Below are positions 24,300-32,820 of a stretch of DNA of 64,000 bases, one piece after another; within the stretch, counting starts at the first letter, position 1; each line of letters begins with the position of its first letter. The position numbers and the translations under genes were made by a program. This DNA comes from Micromonospora sp. WMMD812 (GTDB taxonomy: Bacteria; Actinomycetota; Actinomycetes; Mycobacteriales; Micromonosporaceae): the NCBI RefSeq assembly GCF_027497215.1, contig NZ_CP114904.1, positions 5,103,001 to 5,167,000 on the forward strand. Direction: 5' to 3'. The notes under the pieces were generated by a model that worked only from the letters and a program-made list of their open reading frames with translations, ran no database searches and was not told the origin of the DNA.

Positions 24300-25877
24300 G
24301 TGGATCCTCGAGACTTCTCCGTAGTGGATCGTCGTCGATTCCTGGCCGGTGTGGCCGGGGTCGCGGGCGTCGCCGCGCTCGCCCAACTGCCGGCCGACCG
24401 GGCCGCCGCCGCGCCGCGACCCGCCGGCGGGGACTATCCGTTCACCCTGGGGGTCGCCAGCGGTGACCCGACCGCGACCGGGGCCGTGCTCTGGACGCGG
24501 CTCGCGCCGAAGCCGTTCGAGCCCGGTGGCGGCATGCCGTCGCGCCGGGTGGGCGTGCGGTGGGAGATCGCCCGCGACGAGCGTTTCCGGCGGGTGGTCC
24601 GCTCCGGTACCGCGTGGGCGCTGCCCGAGCTGTCGCACGCCGTGCACGTGGACGTCGAGGGGCTGGAGTCGGACCGGGAGTGGTTCTACCGGTTCCGGTA
24701 CCGCGACGACGTCTCCATGGTCGGTCGCACCCGCACCGCCCCCCGGGAGACGGCGACGGTCGCCGGACTGGCCTTCGCGTTCGCGTCCTGCCAGCGGTGG
24801 GACGAGGGCTACTTCCCGTCGTACGCGCACCTGGCCCGCGAGGACCTCGACCTGGTCCTGCACCTCGGGGACTACGTCTACGAGTACGGCATCCCGGCCG
24901 ACGGCGGCTACCGGCGTACCCCGGTGCCCGAGCAGCTCCGGCCAGCTCCGCGTTCCCTGGACCAGTGGCGGATGCGCTACGCGCTGGTCAAGTCCGACCC
25001 GCAGCTGCAGGCGGCCCACCTCGCGTTCCCGTGGATGGTGACCTGGGACGACCACGAGGTGCAGAACGACTACGCGAACACGCAGTCGCAGTACGAGGGC
25101 GACATCACCGCGCTGCGGGTGGCGGCCTACCAGGCCTGGTACGAGCACCAGCCGGTCCGCGTCGCCCGGCCCGGTGCCGGCGGCCTGCGGATCTACCGGC
25201 GGCTGCGGTGGGGCCGGCTCGCGCAGCTCGACCTGGTCGACGGCCGGCAGTACCGGTCGGTGCCGCCGAGCGGCTGGGGCGAGGCGCCGGCCGGGCCGGA
25301 GCAGAACGATCCGTCGGTGACGATGCTCGGCGCCGCGCAGGAACGGTGGCTCTACGACGGCTTCGCCCGTACGTCCTCCCGCTGGAACATCCTGGGCAGC
25401 AACGTGATGATGGGCCGCCTCGACCATGACGGGGACGCCGGCGACATGCTGTGGCACGACGCGTGGGACGGCTTCCCGGCCGCCCGCCGACGCCTGACCG
25501 ACGCCTGGGTCCGGCACGGTGTCCCGAACCCGGTGGTGGTGACGGGTGACTGGCACTCGACGTTCGTCAACGACATCCACCGCGACTTCGACACCCCCGG
25601 CTCGCCGGTGGTCGCCACGGAGTTCGTCGGCACCTCGATCTCCAGCAACGGCGACGGCGAGGTGTACGGCCCGTACTACGGCCCGATGATCAAGTACAAC
25701 CCACACATCAGATTCTTCGACGGTGACCGGCGCGGCTACGTGAAGTGCCGGGTGACCCCGCGCGAGATGTGTGCCGAGCTGCGGATGGTGGACACCGTCG
25801 GCCGCCGGGACGCCGCCGAGTCGACGCTCGCCGCGTTCGCGGTGGAGAACGGACGGCCCGGCGCCCACCGGATCTGA
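24300..25877 (+). CDS. phoD: PhoD-type alkaline phosphatase (Tat-exported)
   Basis: 525 residues from GTG 24300 (GTG 24324 also possible). The twin-arginine signal is DRRRFLAGVAGVAGVAALAQL, ending near AAAAPRPA. A PhoD N-terminal domain follows (FTLGVASGDPTATGAVLWTRLAP). The metallophosphatase core has FASCQRWDEGYFPSYAHL, DLVLHLGDYVYEYG (metal-binding Asp), WDDHEVQND and VVTGDWHSTFVND (metal-binding His). PhoD enzymes release phosphate from phosphodiesters and monoesters outside the cell and bind Fe/Ca. The gene fits the phosphate-related content further along the window. Confidence 0.92.
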   Translation: MDPRDFSVVDRRRFLAGVAGVAGVAALAQLPADRAAAAPRPAGGDYPFTLGVASGDPTATGAVLWTRLAPKPFEPGGGMPSRRVGVRWEIARDERFRRVVRSGTAWALPELSHAVHVDVEGLESDREWFYRFRYRDDVSMVGRTRTAPRETATVAGLAFAFASCQRWDEGYFPSYAHLAREDLDLVLHLGDYVYEYGIPADGGYRRTPVPEQLRPAPRSLDQWRMRYALVKSDPQLQAAHLAFPWMVTWDDHEVQNDYANTQSQYEGDITALRVAAYQAWYEHQPVRVARPGAGGLRIYRRLRWGRLAQLDLVDGRQYRSVPPSGWGEAPAGPEQNDPSVTMLGAAQERWLYDGFARTSSRWNILGSNVMMGRLDHDGDAGDMLWHDAWDGFPAARRRLTDAWVRHGVPNPVVVTGDWHSTFVNDIHRDFDTPGSPVVATEFVGTSISSNGDGEVYGPYYGPMIKYNPHIRFFDGDRRGYVKCRVTPREMCAELRMVDTVGRRDAAESTLAAFAVENGRPGAHRI

Positions 25878-25882
25878 CGGCG

Positions 25883-25931
25883 TACGCCCGCCACCTCGCC
25901 GTCAGACCCGGGGGGGGGGGTGGCGGGCGTA
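25883..25931. terminator. Hairpin with an 11-G homopolymer loop after phoD
   Basis: TACGCCCGCCACC (25883-25895) pairs exactly with 25919-25931. The 23-nt loop contains most of an 11-G run (25910-25920). It probably terminates the phoD transcript. The homopolymer is also a place where read length errors are likely. Confidence 0.6.
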
Positions 25932-26001
25932 GCTCACACGGTGGGACGACCGGCTGGACGGCCGGCCGCCCAGCCGTAGACTCGATCGCGCAACTGCATA
26001 C

Positions 26002-26132
26002 CTCATCCAGAGGGGCTGAGGGATACGGCCCGAAGACGCCCCGGCAACCACCCCGCGCGCTCACCGCTGAGCGACGGCGGGACAGGTGCCAATTCCGTCC
26101 CCGCCGCACCGTGCGATGCGGGGAAAGATGAG
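26002..26132 (+). ncRNA. SAM-I (S-box) riboswitch upstream of threonine synthase
   Basis: P1 is CTCATC (26002-26007) with GATGAG (26127-26132). Between them are the S-box signatures AGAGGGGCTGAGGGATACGG with GCCC, GAAGACGCCCCGGCAACC, and the internal GGTGCCAATTCC; a second helical arm is CGCTCACCGCTGAGCG. This aptamer binds S-adenosylmethionine. The gene's Shine-Dalgarno GAGG begins at the P1 3' strand and can pair with CCTC (26139-26142), so control is probably at translation initiation. High SAM would be expected to reduce thrC expression. Confidence 0.9.
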
Positions 26133-26145
26133 AGGACTCCTCGAC

Positions 26146-27432
26146 ATGACGTCGACCGTCGCCCCGTCCGGCATCGACACCACCGCCAGCCCCGCCCGCG
26201 CCCTGGTCTGCCGCGCCTGTCAGGCCCGCTACCCGCTCGCCGCGCAGCACGCCTGTTACGAGTGCTTCGGCCCGCTGGAGGTCGACTACGACGCCGCCGC
26301 GCTGGCCACCGTCACCCGCGAGCAGATCGAGGCCGGCCCGCGGAACATCTGGCGGTACGCCGCACTGCTCCCCGCCGGCCAGGACCCGGCCGTCCGGGTC
26401 ACCCTGAACCCGGGTCTCACCCCGCTGGTCGCCGCCCCGCACCTCGCCGCCGAGTTGGGCATCACCGCTCCGCTCTGGGTCAAGGACGACAGCGCGAACC
26501 CGACCCACTCGTTCAAGGACCGGGTCGTCTCGGTGGCGCTGACCGCCGCCCGGGCGCTCGGCTTCACCCGGTTCGCCTGCGCCTCCACCGGCAACCTGGC
26601 CAACTCGGTGGCCGCCCACGCGGCCCGGGCCGGGGTGCCGTCGGTGGTCTTCATCCCCTCCGACCTGGAGCAGGGCAAGGTCGTGACGACTGCGGTCTAC
26701 GGCGGCGACCTGGTCGCCATCGACGGCTCGTACGACGACGTGAACCGCCTCTGCGGCGAGCTGGTCGAGACCGACGAGTTCGAGGACACCGCGTTCGTCA
26801 ACGTGAACGTGCGCCCCTACTACGCGGAGGGCTCCAAGACGCTCGGGTACGAGGTGGCCGAGCAACTCGGCTGGCGAATCCCGGCCCAGGTGGTGATCCC
26901 GATGGCGTCCGGCGAGCTGCTCACCAAGATCGACAAGGCGTTCTCCGAGCTGGTCGAGATCGGTCTGGTCGAGGCGCCGGCCGGCGGCTGGAAGGTCTTC
27001 GGCGCCCAGTCGGCCGGCTGCAATCCGATCGCCACCGCGCTGCACTCCGGCACCGACACCATCATCCCGGTCAAGCCGACCGGCATCGCCAAGTCGCTGA
27101 ACATCGGCGACCCGGCGGCCGGCCTCTACGCCCTGGAAGCGGTACGTCGTACCGGGGGCTGGATGGAGTACGTCGACGACGAGGAGATCCGCGCCGGCAT
27201 CCGCCTGCTGGCCCGGACCACCGGCGTCTTCGCCGAGACGGCCGGCGGGGTCACCGTGGCGGTGCTGCGCAAGCTGGTCGAGTCGGGCCGGCTCGACCCG
27301 ACCGCGGAGACCGTCGTCTTCAACACCGGCGAGGGTCTGAAGACCATCGACGCGGTCGCTGGCCAGGTCGGCCCCACGCACCACATCCGCCCGTCCCTGC
27401 GGGCGGCCCGGGACGCCGGCCTGCTCGGCTGA
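26146..27432 (+). CDS. thrC: Threonine synthase
   Basis: 428 residues from ATG 26146 with AGAGGA upstream; in-frame ATG 26128 lies inside the riboswitch and is less likely. A zinc-ribbon-like N-terminus CRACQARYPLAAQHACYECFG precedes the PLP type-II fold. The PLP-binding lysine is in NPTHSFKDRVVSVAL, and the phosphate-binding loop is in CASTGNLANSVAAHAA. The enzyme converts O-phosphohomoserine to threonine and phosphate. It sits at the homoserine branch point shared with methionine, which explains SAM control. It is a single gene with no thrB or hom alongside. Confidence 0.93.
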   Translation: MTSTVAPSGIDTTASPARALVCRACQARYPLAAQHACYECFGPLEVDYDAAALATVTREQIEAGPRNIWRYAALLPAGQDPAVRVTLNPGLTPLVAAPHLAAELGITAPLWVKDDSANPTHSFKDRVVSVALTAARALGFTRFACASTGNLANSVAAHAARAGVPSVVFIPSDLEQGKVVTTAVYGGDLVAIDGSYDDVNRLCGELVETDEFEDTAFVNVNVRPYYAEGSKTLGYEVAEQLGWRIPAQVVIPMASGELLTKIDKAFSELVEIGLVEAPAGGWKVFGAQSAGCNPIATALHSGTDTIIPVKPTGIAKSLNIGDPAAGLYALEAVRRTGGWMEYVDDEEIRAGIRLLARTTGVFAETAGGVTVAVLRKLVESGRLDPTAETVVFNTGEGLKTIDAVAGQVGPTHHIRPSLRAARDAGLLG

Positions 27433-27551
27433 CCTCGGCCCGCCCGTCCGCCGGTGCGGTGGAGCCGGTGGATCGCCCGGACGGGGGATCCGTTCGATCC
27501 GCCGGGTAACCGGCTTTTCGCTCTGGGTGCGGAAAACCCGCCGGTATGGAC

Positions 27552-27580
27552 TTGACGGCAGGAACCGGACGGCGCAAGAT
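27552..27580 (+). promoter_or_regulatory. Sigma-A-type promoter for the candidate structured RNA
   Basis: TTGACG (27552-27557), 17-nt spacer, CAAGAT (27575-27580). The -35 element and spacing are near ideal. Predicted start of transcription is about 27587, directly before the first stem of the RNA. Confidence 0.55.
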
Positions 27581-27586
27581 GCTCCG

Positions 27587-27712
27587 TGCGGGAGGGCTCT
27601 TCGCCGAAGACTTTTGAAGTTCTTGCGACCCAACGCCGGAGGCGTTGTGCGAGTGTCCCTCCCGACCAACGTCCGATCGGGCCAGCGGAAATTCGCTGGC
27701 CCGATCGCCTTT
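27587..27712 (+). ncRNA. Candidate structured small RNA or leader RNA, class not recognised
   Basis: About 126 nt between a predicted promoter and an intrinsic terminator. An 8-bp stem closes it: CGGGAGGG (27589-27596) with CCCTCCCG (27657-27664). Inside are a TCTTC-GCC-GAAGA hairpin (27598-27610) and a longer arm. The arm pairs CTTGCG (27622-27627) with 27648-27653 and, after an internal loop, CAACGCC (27631-27637) with GGCGTTG (27641-27647). This gives a three-way junction. It does not match SAM, TPP, FMN, glycine, fluoride, T-box, 6C or tmRNA patterns I know. No open frame with a ribosome-binding site fits here. It could be a free-standing sRNA or a terminator-type riboswitch for the GNAT gene downstream. 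Confidence 0.5.
27674..27712 (+). terminator. Rho-independent terminator of the candidate RNA
   Basis: Perfect 14-bp stem CGATCGGGCCAGCG (27674-27687) and its complement (27694-27707), 6-nt loop GAAATT, then CCTTT. It ends 20 nt before the GNAT start codon. Confidence 0.75.
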
Positions 27713-27732
27713 CCGGGGCGCACGCTTCGGGC

Positions 27733-28752
27733 ATGAGCATCACGATCGCGCCGTTCGACGCCGCCGACCCGGCCGCGATCGACGAGGCCTACCGGGTCGG
27801 GTCCGCGGCCAACGACGCCGACCTGCCCGACTTCCCGCCCTTCTGCCGGCAGCGTTTCGAGGGCCTGCTGCACCACCCGATGCCCGGCACCGCCACGCTC
27901 TGGGCGCTGGCCCGGCTCGACGGTGTCCCCGCCGGCTATCTGGCGCTGGACCTGCCTCAGCTGGACAACACCGACAACGCCACCGCCGACCTGATCGTCC
28001 ATCCGGCCCACCGGCGGCGGGGGGTGGGCCGGGCCCTGCACCAGCACTGCCTCCGCCTGCTGCGCGAGCACGGCCGCAAGCGGGTCATCGGGATGGCCGT
28101 CGCGGCGTTGCCGGGCGGCCCGGCGCGGTCGACGGCGGGTGCCGCGTTCGCCACCGCGATGGGCGCGCGGCCCGCGCTCGCCGAGGTCCGCCGCCGGCTG
28201 GAGACGTCCACGGTCGACCAGGTGGCGCTCGACGACGTGCTGGCCGATGCCCGAGCGCACGCCACGGGCTACCGCACGATCCGGTGGCACGGCCTCATCC
28301 CGGCGGAGTACGTCGCCGACATCGCCTACCTGGACGGCCGGCTGTCGACCGACGCGCCGCTGGGCGACCTGGAGTGGGAGGCCGAGCAGGTCGACGCCGA
28401 CCGGATCCGGGGCACCGAGCGGGCGCTCGCCGCACGTGGCCGTCGGCAGTACCACGTCGCGGTCCGGCACGAGGAGTCCGGCCGGCTGGTCGCGTGGACC
28501 CTGCTCGACGTGGGCGCCTCTGCCGACTGGCACGCGTTCCAGCAGATCACCATCGTCGACCCGGCGCATCGCGGGCGCCGCCTCGGGCTGCTCGTCAAGA
28601 TCGAGAACCTGCGGCACCTGCTCGCCCACGAGCCGGCGGTGCGGGCGATCGACACCTTCAACGCGGCGTCCAACAGTCACATGATCGTCATCAACGAGCA
28701 GCTCGGCTTCCGACCGGTGGACGGCTGGACCGACTGGCAGCTCACGGTCTGA
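27733..28752 (+). CDS. Double-domain GNAT acetyltransferase
   Basis: 339 residues from ATG 27733. The N-terminal GNAT half has the acetyl-CoA loop VHPAHRRRGVGRALHQHCL (about residues 95-113). The C-terminal half has IVDPAHRGRRLGLLVKIENL and ends FNAASNSHMIVINEQLGFRPVDG, a well-kept GNAT end motif. Tandem GNATs include mycothiol synthase MshD, but the match here is only architectural and I do not assign it. It starts 20 nt after a terminator hairpin, so it needs read-through or its own promoter. Its 3' end overlaps the convergent hydrolase gene by 11 nt. Confidence 0.85.
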   Translation: MSITIAPFDAADPAAIDEAYRVGSAANDADLPDFPPFCRQRFEGLLHHPMPGTATLWALARLDGVPAGYLALDLPQLDNTDNATADLIVHPAHRRRGVGRALHQHCLRLLREHGRKRVIGMAVAALPGGPARSTAGAAFATAMGARPALAEVRRRLETSTVDQVALDDVLADARAHATGYRTIRWHGLIPAEYVADIAYLDGRLSTDAPLGDLEWEAEQVDADRIRGTERALAARGRRQYHVAVRHEESGRLVAWTLLDVGASADWHAFQQITIVDPAHRGRRLGLLVKIENLRHLLAHEPAVRAIDTFNAASNSHMIVINEQLGFRPVDGWTDWQLTV

Positions 28753-30961
28753 CCGCCGACCCGCCGTCGCGGTGACCCGGCGGGTGCAGTCGCCGTACCA
28801 GGTCCTCCACCGCGCGGCGGAAGTCGTCGTCCGGGACGAACCTGTGCCCACTGATCTTCGGCGGGACGGTGTCCCCGGGCGGAATCAGCAGCCCCGCCGG
28901 ATCCCGCGCCCGGCGATCCACATGGCCGGCGCCGTCCGGAGCCGCGCCGTCCGGGTCGAAGACCGGCCCGCCGATCGGGTCGGTCTGCCGCCACAGGTTG
29001 AGCCACCGCCAGTCCAGCCGCTCGCCCACCTCGCGCAGCGCGTCGGGCCCGAGGTAGGCCGGAAAGACCCGGCTGTAGAGCCGCCCGAGCGGGGTGCCGT
29101 AGGTCAACAGCGCCACGCGGGCGCGGGCGGAGGCCGGCAACTGGAGGACGGTCGCCGCCGCCAGCACGCTGCCGTGGCTCTGCCCGGAGAGCACGACCGT
29201 GTCCCCGCCGGCGGTGAGGTGCGTGATCCGGCGGGTGAGGTCCGGCACCACGCGCTCGGCGTAGCAGGGGGCGGCCAGCGGGTGTGCCGCGCGCGGCCAG
29301 AACGTGGCCAGCTCCCAAAGCACACCGACCACCCGGATGGCGGGCGACCGGTACGCGAACAGCCCCGCCCCGAACAGGGCCAGCGCGAACAGCCCGATGA
29401 CCAGGCCGCCCAGATCGGTCACGAAGATCATCGGGTTGGCCAGCGACGGTCCACCCACCAGATGGGCCACGTCCTCCGGCCCCGCGTGCCGCATCGACAG
29501 CCCGGCGGCCCCCAGGCCCAGCACGGCCAGCAGCGCGTATGCCGCCACGAACAGCGGGCCGAGGCGGTCCGCGGTCCGGGCTCGGATGATCTTGTCGAGG
29601 ACCGCCCGCGCCCGTTCCGGCGCCGCTCGGGGCACCTCCGGGAACTCCCGGCGGACGATCTCCTCCGCCGCCCGTCGGTGCCGTGACCGCTGGTAGAGAC
29701 GTGCCACCACGGCCACCGTGCCGGCGAACAGCAGCGCGGCCGAGACGCCCAGGGCCGCCCAGCGGAACGCGACCGGCGGGGACAGCGGCGGCGCGCCCTC
29801 GGGCAGGGGGCGGGCGGGAGTGGGGCTGGAACCGCGGTCGAGGTACTCGGCGATGCCGTAGTTCAGCCCGGACGAGTACGACACGGCCAGCCCGATCGCG
29901 ACCGAGACCACGAGCGGAGCGGCGAGACCGAGCAGCGCCGGGCGACCCCGCGTCGGCGCCCAGATGAGGACGAGGGCGGTCAGCGCCAGGACCAGGAGCA
30001 TCTGGACGGCGAACAGCAGGGCCACCAGTCCGTCGTAACCCGGCAGGCTACCGACGGCGGACCAGGAGGCTCGCGGCGCCGCGGCGTACACCAGGGTCAG
30101 CAGCGTCAACACGACCGCGCCCCGGCCCAGCAGCCGGACCGTGCGCGGTGACCACAGGGCGCCTCCCCGCCGCTCGACCTGGCGCACGCAGAGGAGCGCC
30201 AGCGCGACGGCGAGCAGGGCGGCGGTGGCGGCGAGCAGCGCGTAGCCCGGGAACCCGCGGTCGTGCGGGGCGAGGGCCCGGAGCAGGGCCAGGTCGAGCG
30301 TGGCCAGCGCGATCGCCACGTGCAGTGCGCGGAGCCGGAGCAACAGGGCCCGGTTGTCCCAGAACGCCGGGTTGTCGAGCCGGTGGGCGCCCAGCGCCGC
30401 CGGCCCCGCACCGGTGTTCTCCGGGAGCTGCCAGGTGCGACCGCCGAGCCACCACACCAGCGCGATCGCGAGGAGCGGCAGCACGGCGAGCACCGCCAGA
30501 CGTTGCCCGGGCGGCAGGCCACCCAGCCAGGAGATCTCCCGTCGGCCCTCCATGCAGCGCGGGTACTCCGCGCACTGCCAGGCGATCAGGTCGACGGCCA
30601 CGCCCACGATCGACAGCACGTACATCGCGGTGAGGGTCGCGGCGAGCAGCCGGCAGATCGCCTTGCCAGCCGTTTCCGTGCGGTGGCCGGAGGGCAGCAT
30701 CCAGATGGCGGTGTTGGCCAGCATGAAGGGCAGGAGCAGGACCAGCGAGACGGTCCGGGTGGCCGTTCCCCCGGCCAGCCCGCTCCAGCGGTACGCCTCC
30801 AGGGTCGCGCCGGCGGCACCGTGCGGATCACCGAGGTCGGGGTGCACCCGGTAGAAGCCGGCGTCCCGGTCGCCGGCGACGCGGCTCACGATCGGCCGGT
30901 CCAGCACCGCCTCGGGGCCGCGGTCGGCGACCCCGTGCACCCGGATCTCGGTGGTTCCCAC
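28742..30961 (-). CDS. Polytopic membrane protein with C-terminal alpha/beta hydrolase domain
   Basis: 739 residues from GTG 30961, which has AAGGAGG upstream; ATG 31018 would add 19 residues. The N-terminus TTEIRVHGVADRGPEAVLDRP is a recognisable opening of an actinobacterial membrane-hydrolase family. About ten membrane segments span residues 60-560, including SLVLLLPFMLANTAIWMLP and ALLFAVQMLLVLALTALVLIWA. The C-terminal cytoplasmic domain has the Ser-hydrolase elbow VVLSGQSHGSVLAAATVLQ and TYGTPLGRLYSRVFPAYLG, as in lipases. The substrate is unknown. It is divergent from paaN. Confidence 0.75.
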   Translation of the reverse strand: MGTTEIRVHGVADRGPEAVLDRPIVSRVAGDRDAGFYRVHPDLGDPHGAAGATLEAYRWSGLAGGTATRTVSLVLLLPFMLANTAIWMLPSGHRTETAGKAICRLLAATLTAMYVLSIVGVAVDLIAWQCAEYPRCMEGRREISWLGGLPPGQRLAVLAVLPLLAIALVWWLGGRTWQLPENTGAGPAALGAHRLDNPAFWDNRALLLRLRALHVAIALATLDLALLRALAPHDRGFPGYALLAATAALLAVALALLCVRQVERRGGALWSPRTVRLLGRGAVVLTLLTLVYAAAPRASWSAVGSLPGYDGLVALLFAVQMLLVLALTALVLIWAPTRGRPALLGLAAPLVVSVAIGLAVSYSSGLNYGIAEYLDRGSSPTPARPLPEGAPPLSPPVAFRWAALGVSAALLFAGTVAVVARLYQRSRHRRAAEEIVRREFPEVPRAAPERARAVLDKIIRARTADRLGPLFVAAYALLAVLGLGAAGLSMRHAGPEDVAHLVGGPSLANPMIFVTDLGGLVIGLFALALFGAGLFAYRSPAIRVVGVLWELATFWPRAAHPLAAPCYAERVVPDLTRRITHLTAGGDTVVLSGQSHGSVLAAATVLQLPASARARVALLTYGTPLGRLYSRVFPAYLGPDALREVGERLDWRWLNLWRQTDPIGGPVFDPDGAAPDGAGHVDRRARDPAGLLIPPGDTVPPKISGHRFVPDDDFRRAVEDLVRRLHPPGHRDGGSAVRP

Positions 30962-31100
30962 CCGTGGCCGCCCCCTCCTTCCGCAGGCCGCGCGGTTACC
31001 CGGACCCGGCCTGGTCATACCGGCGCAGGGGCGGCGAAGACGATCCGAGTTGTGACACGGGCCTACTGATTTTGGTGCTTCCTGTTGCATGATGGCGGGC

Positions 31101-32774
31101 ATGACGGAGACCCCGCACCCCCTGTACGACCGGCACGCCGACACCCTCACCCGTGCGCTGACCGCCATCACGGAGCGCGGGTACTGGTCCGCCTACCCCG
31201 AATCGCCCAGCCCCCGGGTGTACGGCGAGACGGCCGCCGCGGACGGGAAGGCCGCCTTCGAGGCCTACCTGAACGCCGACTTCCCCCTCGACCAGCCCGG
31301 TGACGGCAGCACGGTCGCCACCGAGGTCAGCCCGTTCGGCGTCGAGCTGAACGCCCGCTACCCGCACGCGACCGCCGACCAGCTGGTCCCCGCCGCGACC
31401 GCCGCGCTGCCCGCCTGGCGCGACGCCGGCCCGCAGGCCCGGGTGGGGGTCTGCCTGGAGATCCTCGATCGGCTGCACAAGAACGTCTTCGAGCTGGCCA
31501 ACGCGGTGCAGTTCACCAGCGGCCAGGCGTTCGTGATGGCGTTCCAGGCCGGCGGCGCGCACGCGCTGGACCGGGCACTGGAGGCGCTCGCCTACGCGTA
31601 CGCCGAGATGACCCGGCACCCGGGCACGGCCGGCTGGGAGAAGGCGGCCGGCAAGGGCGACCCGCTGCGCATGACCAAGACGTTCCACGTGGTGCCCCGC
31701 GGGGTGGCGCTGGTGATCGGCTGCAACACGTTCCCGACGTGGAACTCTTACCCCGGGCTGTTCGCCTCGCTGGTGACCGGCAACCCGGTGATCGTCAAGC
31801 CGCACCCGCGCGCGGTGCTGCCGCTCGCCGTCACCGTGCGCTACGCCCGGGAGGTGCTGGCGGAGGCCGGCTTCGACCCGAACCTGGTGCAGCTCGCGGC
31901 CGAGGCGCCCGGTGAGAAGCTCGCCTCGACGCTGGCCCTGCACCCGGCCGTGAGGATCGTCGACTTCACCGGCTCCACCGAGTACGGCGACTGGCTGGAG
32001 GCGAACGCCCGGCAGGCCGCCGTCTACACCGAGAAGGCCGGCCTGAACACGGTGGTGGTCGACTCCACCGACGACTTCGCCGGCCTGTGCCGCAACCTCG
32101 GCTTCACGCTGACCCTCTACAGCGGCCAGATGTGCACCACCTCGCAGAACATCCTGATCCCCCGGGACGGCATCGAGACCGATCAGGGGCACAAGAGCTT
32201 CGACGAGGTGGCCGGCGGGATCGCCGCGGCGGTCGGCAAGCTCACCGCCGACCCGGCCCGGGGCGTCGAGCTGACCGGGGCCATTGTCAACGACGGGATC
32301 CTGGAGCGGCTCGACGAGGTCACCAAGGTCGGCGAGCCGGTGCTGGAGTCGCGTACGGTCGAGCACCCCGCCTTCGCCGACGCGGTGGTGCGGACGCCGA
32401 CCATCGTGAAGCTCGCCGCCGAGGACACCGCGACCTACGGCCGGGAGTGGTTCGGGCCGATCTCCTTCGCCATCGCGACCGACTCCACCGCGCACAGCCT
32501 GGAGATCATGCGGAAGACGGTGGGCGAGAAGGGCGCGCTCACCGCGGGTGTCTACTCCACCGACGAGGCCGTGCTGGACGCGGCCGAGGACGTGGCGATC
32601 GAGGTCGGGGTGCACCTGTCGTGCAACCTGACCGGCGGGGTCTTCGTGAACCAGTCGGCCGCCTTCTCCGACTTCCACGGCAGCGGCGCCAACGCGGCCG
32701 CCAACGCCGCGCTCACCGACGGCGCCTACGTGGCGAACCGGTTCCGGATCGTGCAGTCGCGCCGGCACGCCTGA
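31101..32774 (+). CDS. paaN: Phenylacetic acid degradation protein PaaN (aldehyde dehydrogenase family)
   Basis: 557 residues; ATG 31101 is taken, ATGs 31089 and 31092 are close alternatives. ALDH fold: VVPRGVALVIGCNTFPTWNSYPGLFASLVTGNPVIVKPHPRAVLPL (cofactor domain), DFTGSTEYGDWLE, TEKAGLNTVVVDSTDDF, catalytic cysteine in YSGQMCTTSQNI, and FGPISFAIATDS. The N-terminus HPLYDRHADTLTRALTAITERGYWSAYPESPSP is specific to PaaN. PaaN lacks the hydratase domain of E. coli PaaZ, and its exact step in phenylacetate breakdown is unsettled. No other paa gene is in the window. Confidence 0.9.
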   Translation: MTETPHPLYDRHADTLTRALTAITERGYWSAYPESPSPRVYGETAAADGKAAFEAYLNADFPLDQPGDGSTVATEVSPFGVELNARYPHATADQLVPAATAALPAWRDAGPQARVGVCLEILDRLHKNVFELANAVQFTSGQAFVMAFQAGGAHALDRALEALAYAYAEMTRHPGTAGWEKAAGKGDPLRMTKTFHVVPRGVALVIGCNTFPTWNSYPGLFASLVTGNPVIVKPHPRAVLPLAVTVRYAREVLAEAGFDPNLVQLAAEAPGEKLASTLALHPAVRIVDFTGSTEYGDWLEANARQAAVYTEKAGLNTVVVDSTDDFAGLCRNLGFTLTLYSGQMCTTSQNILIPRDGIETDQGHKSFDEVAGGIAAAVGKLTADPARGVELTGAIVNDGILERLDEVTKVGEPVLESRTVEHPAFADAVVRTPTIVKLAAEDTATYGREWFGPISFAIATDSTAHSLEIMRKTVGEKGALTAGVYSTDEAVLDAAEDVAIEVGVHLSCNLTGGVFVNQSAAFSDFHGSGANAAANAALTDGAYVANRFRIVQSRRHA

Positions 32775-32820
32775 GCGCCGGTCTCCACCTCCGGAGCGCC
32801 GCCCCCGCCCGGCCCGCGGG

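Noticed and set aside
27443..27485. CCCGTCCG/CGGACGGG pairing after thrC as a terminator
   Set aside because: Loop of 27 nt and no tail; too weak to list as a feature.
27733..28752. Assignment as mycothiol synthase MshD
   Set aside because: Only the tandem-GNAT layout agrees; specific residues were not recognised.
25708..28851. 1047-codon minus-strand frame across phoD, riboswitch, thrC and GNAT
   Set aside because: Antisense to three well-supported genes and a riboswitch; composition is not protein-like.
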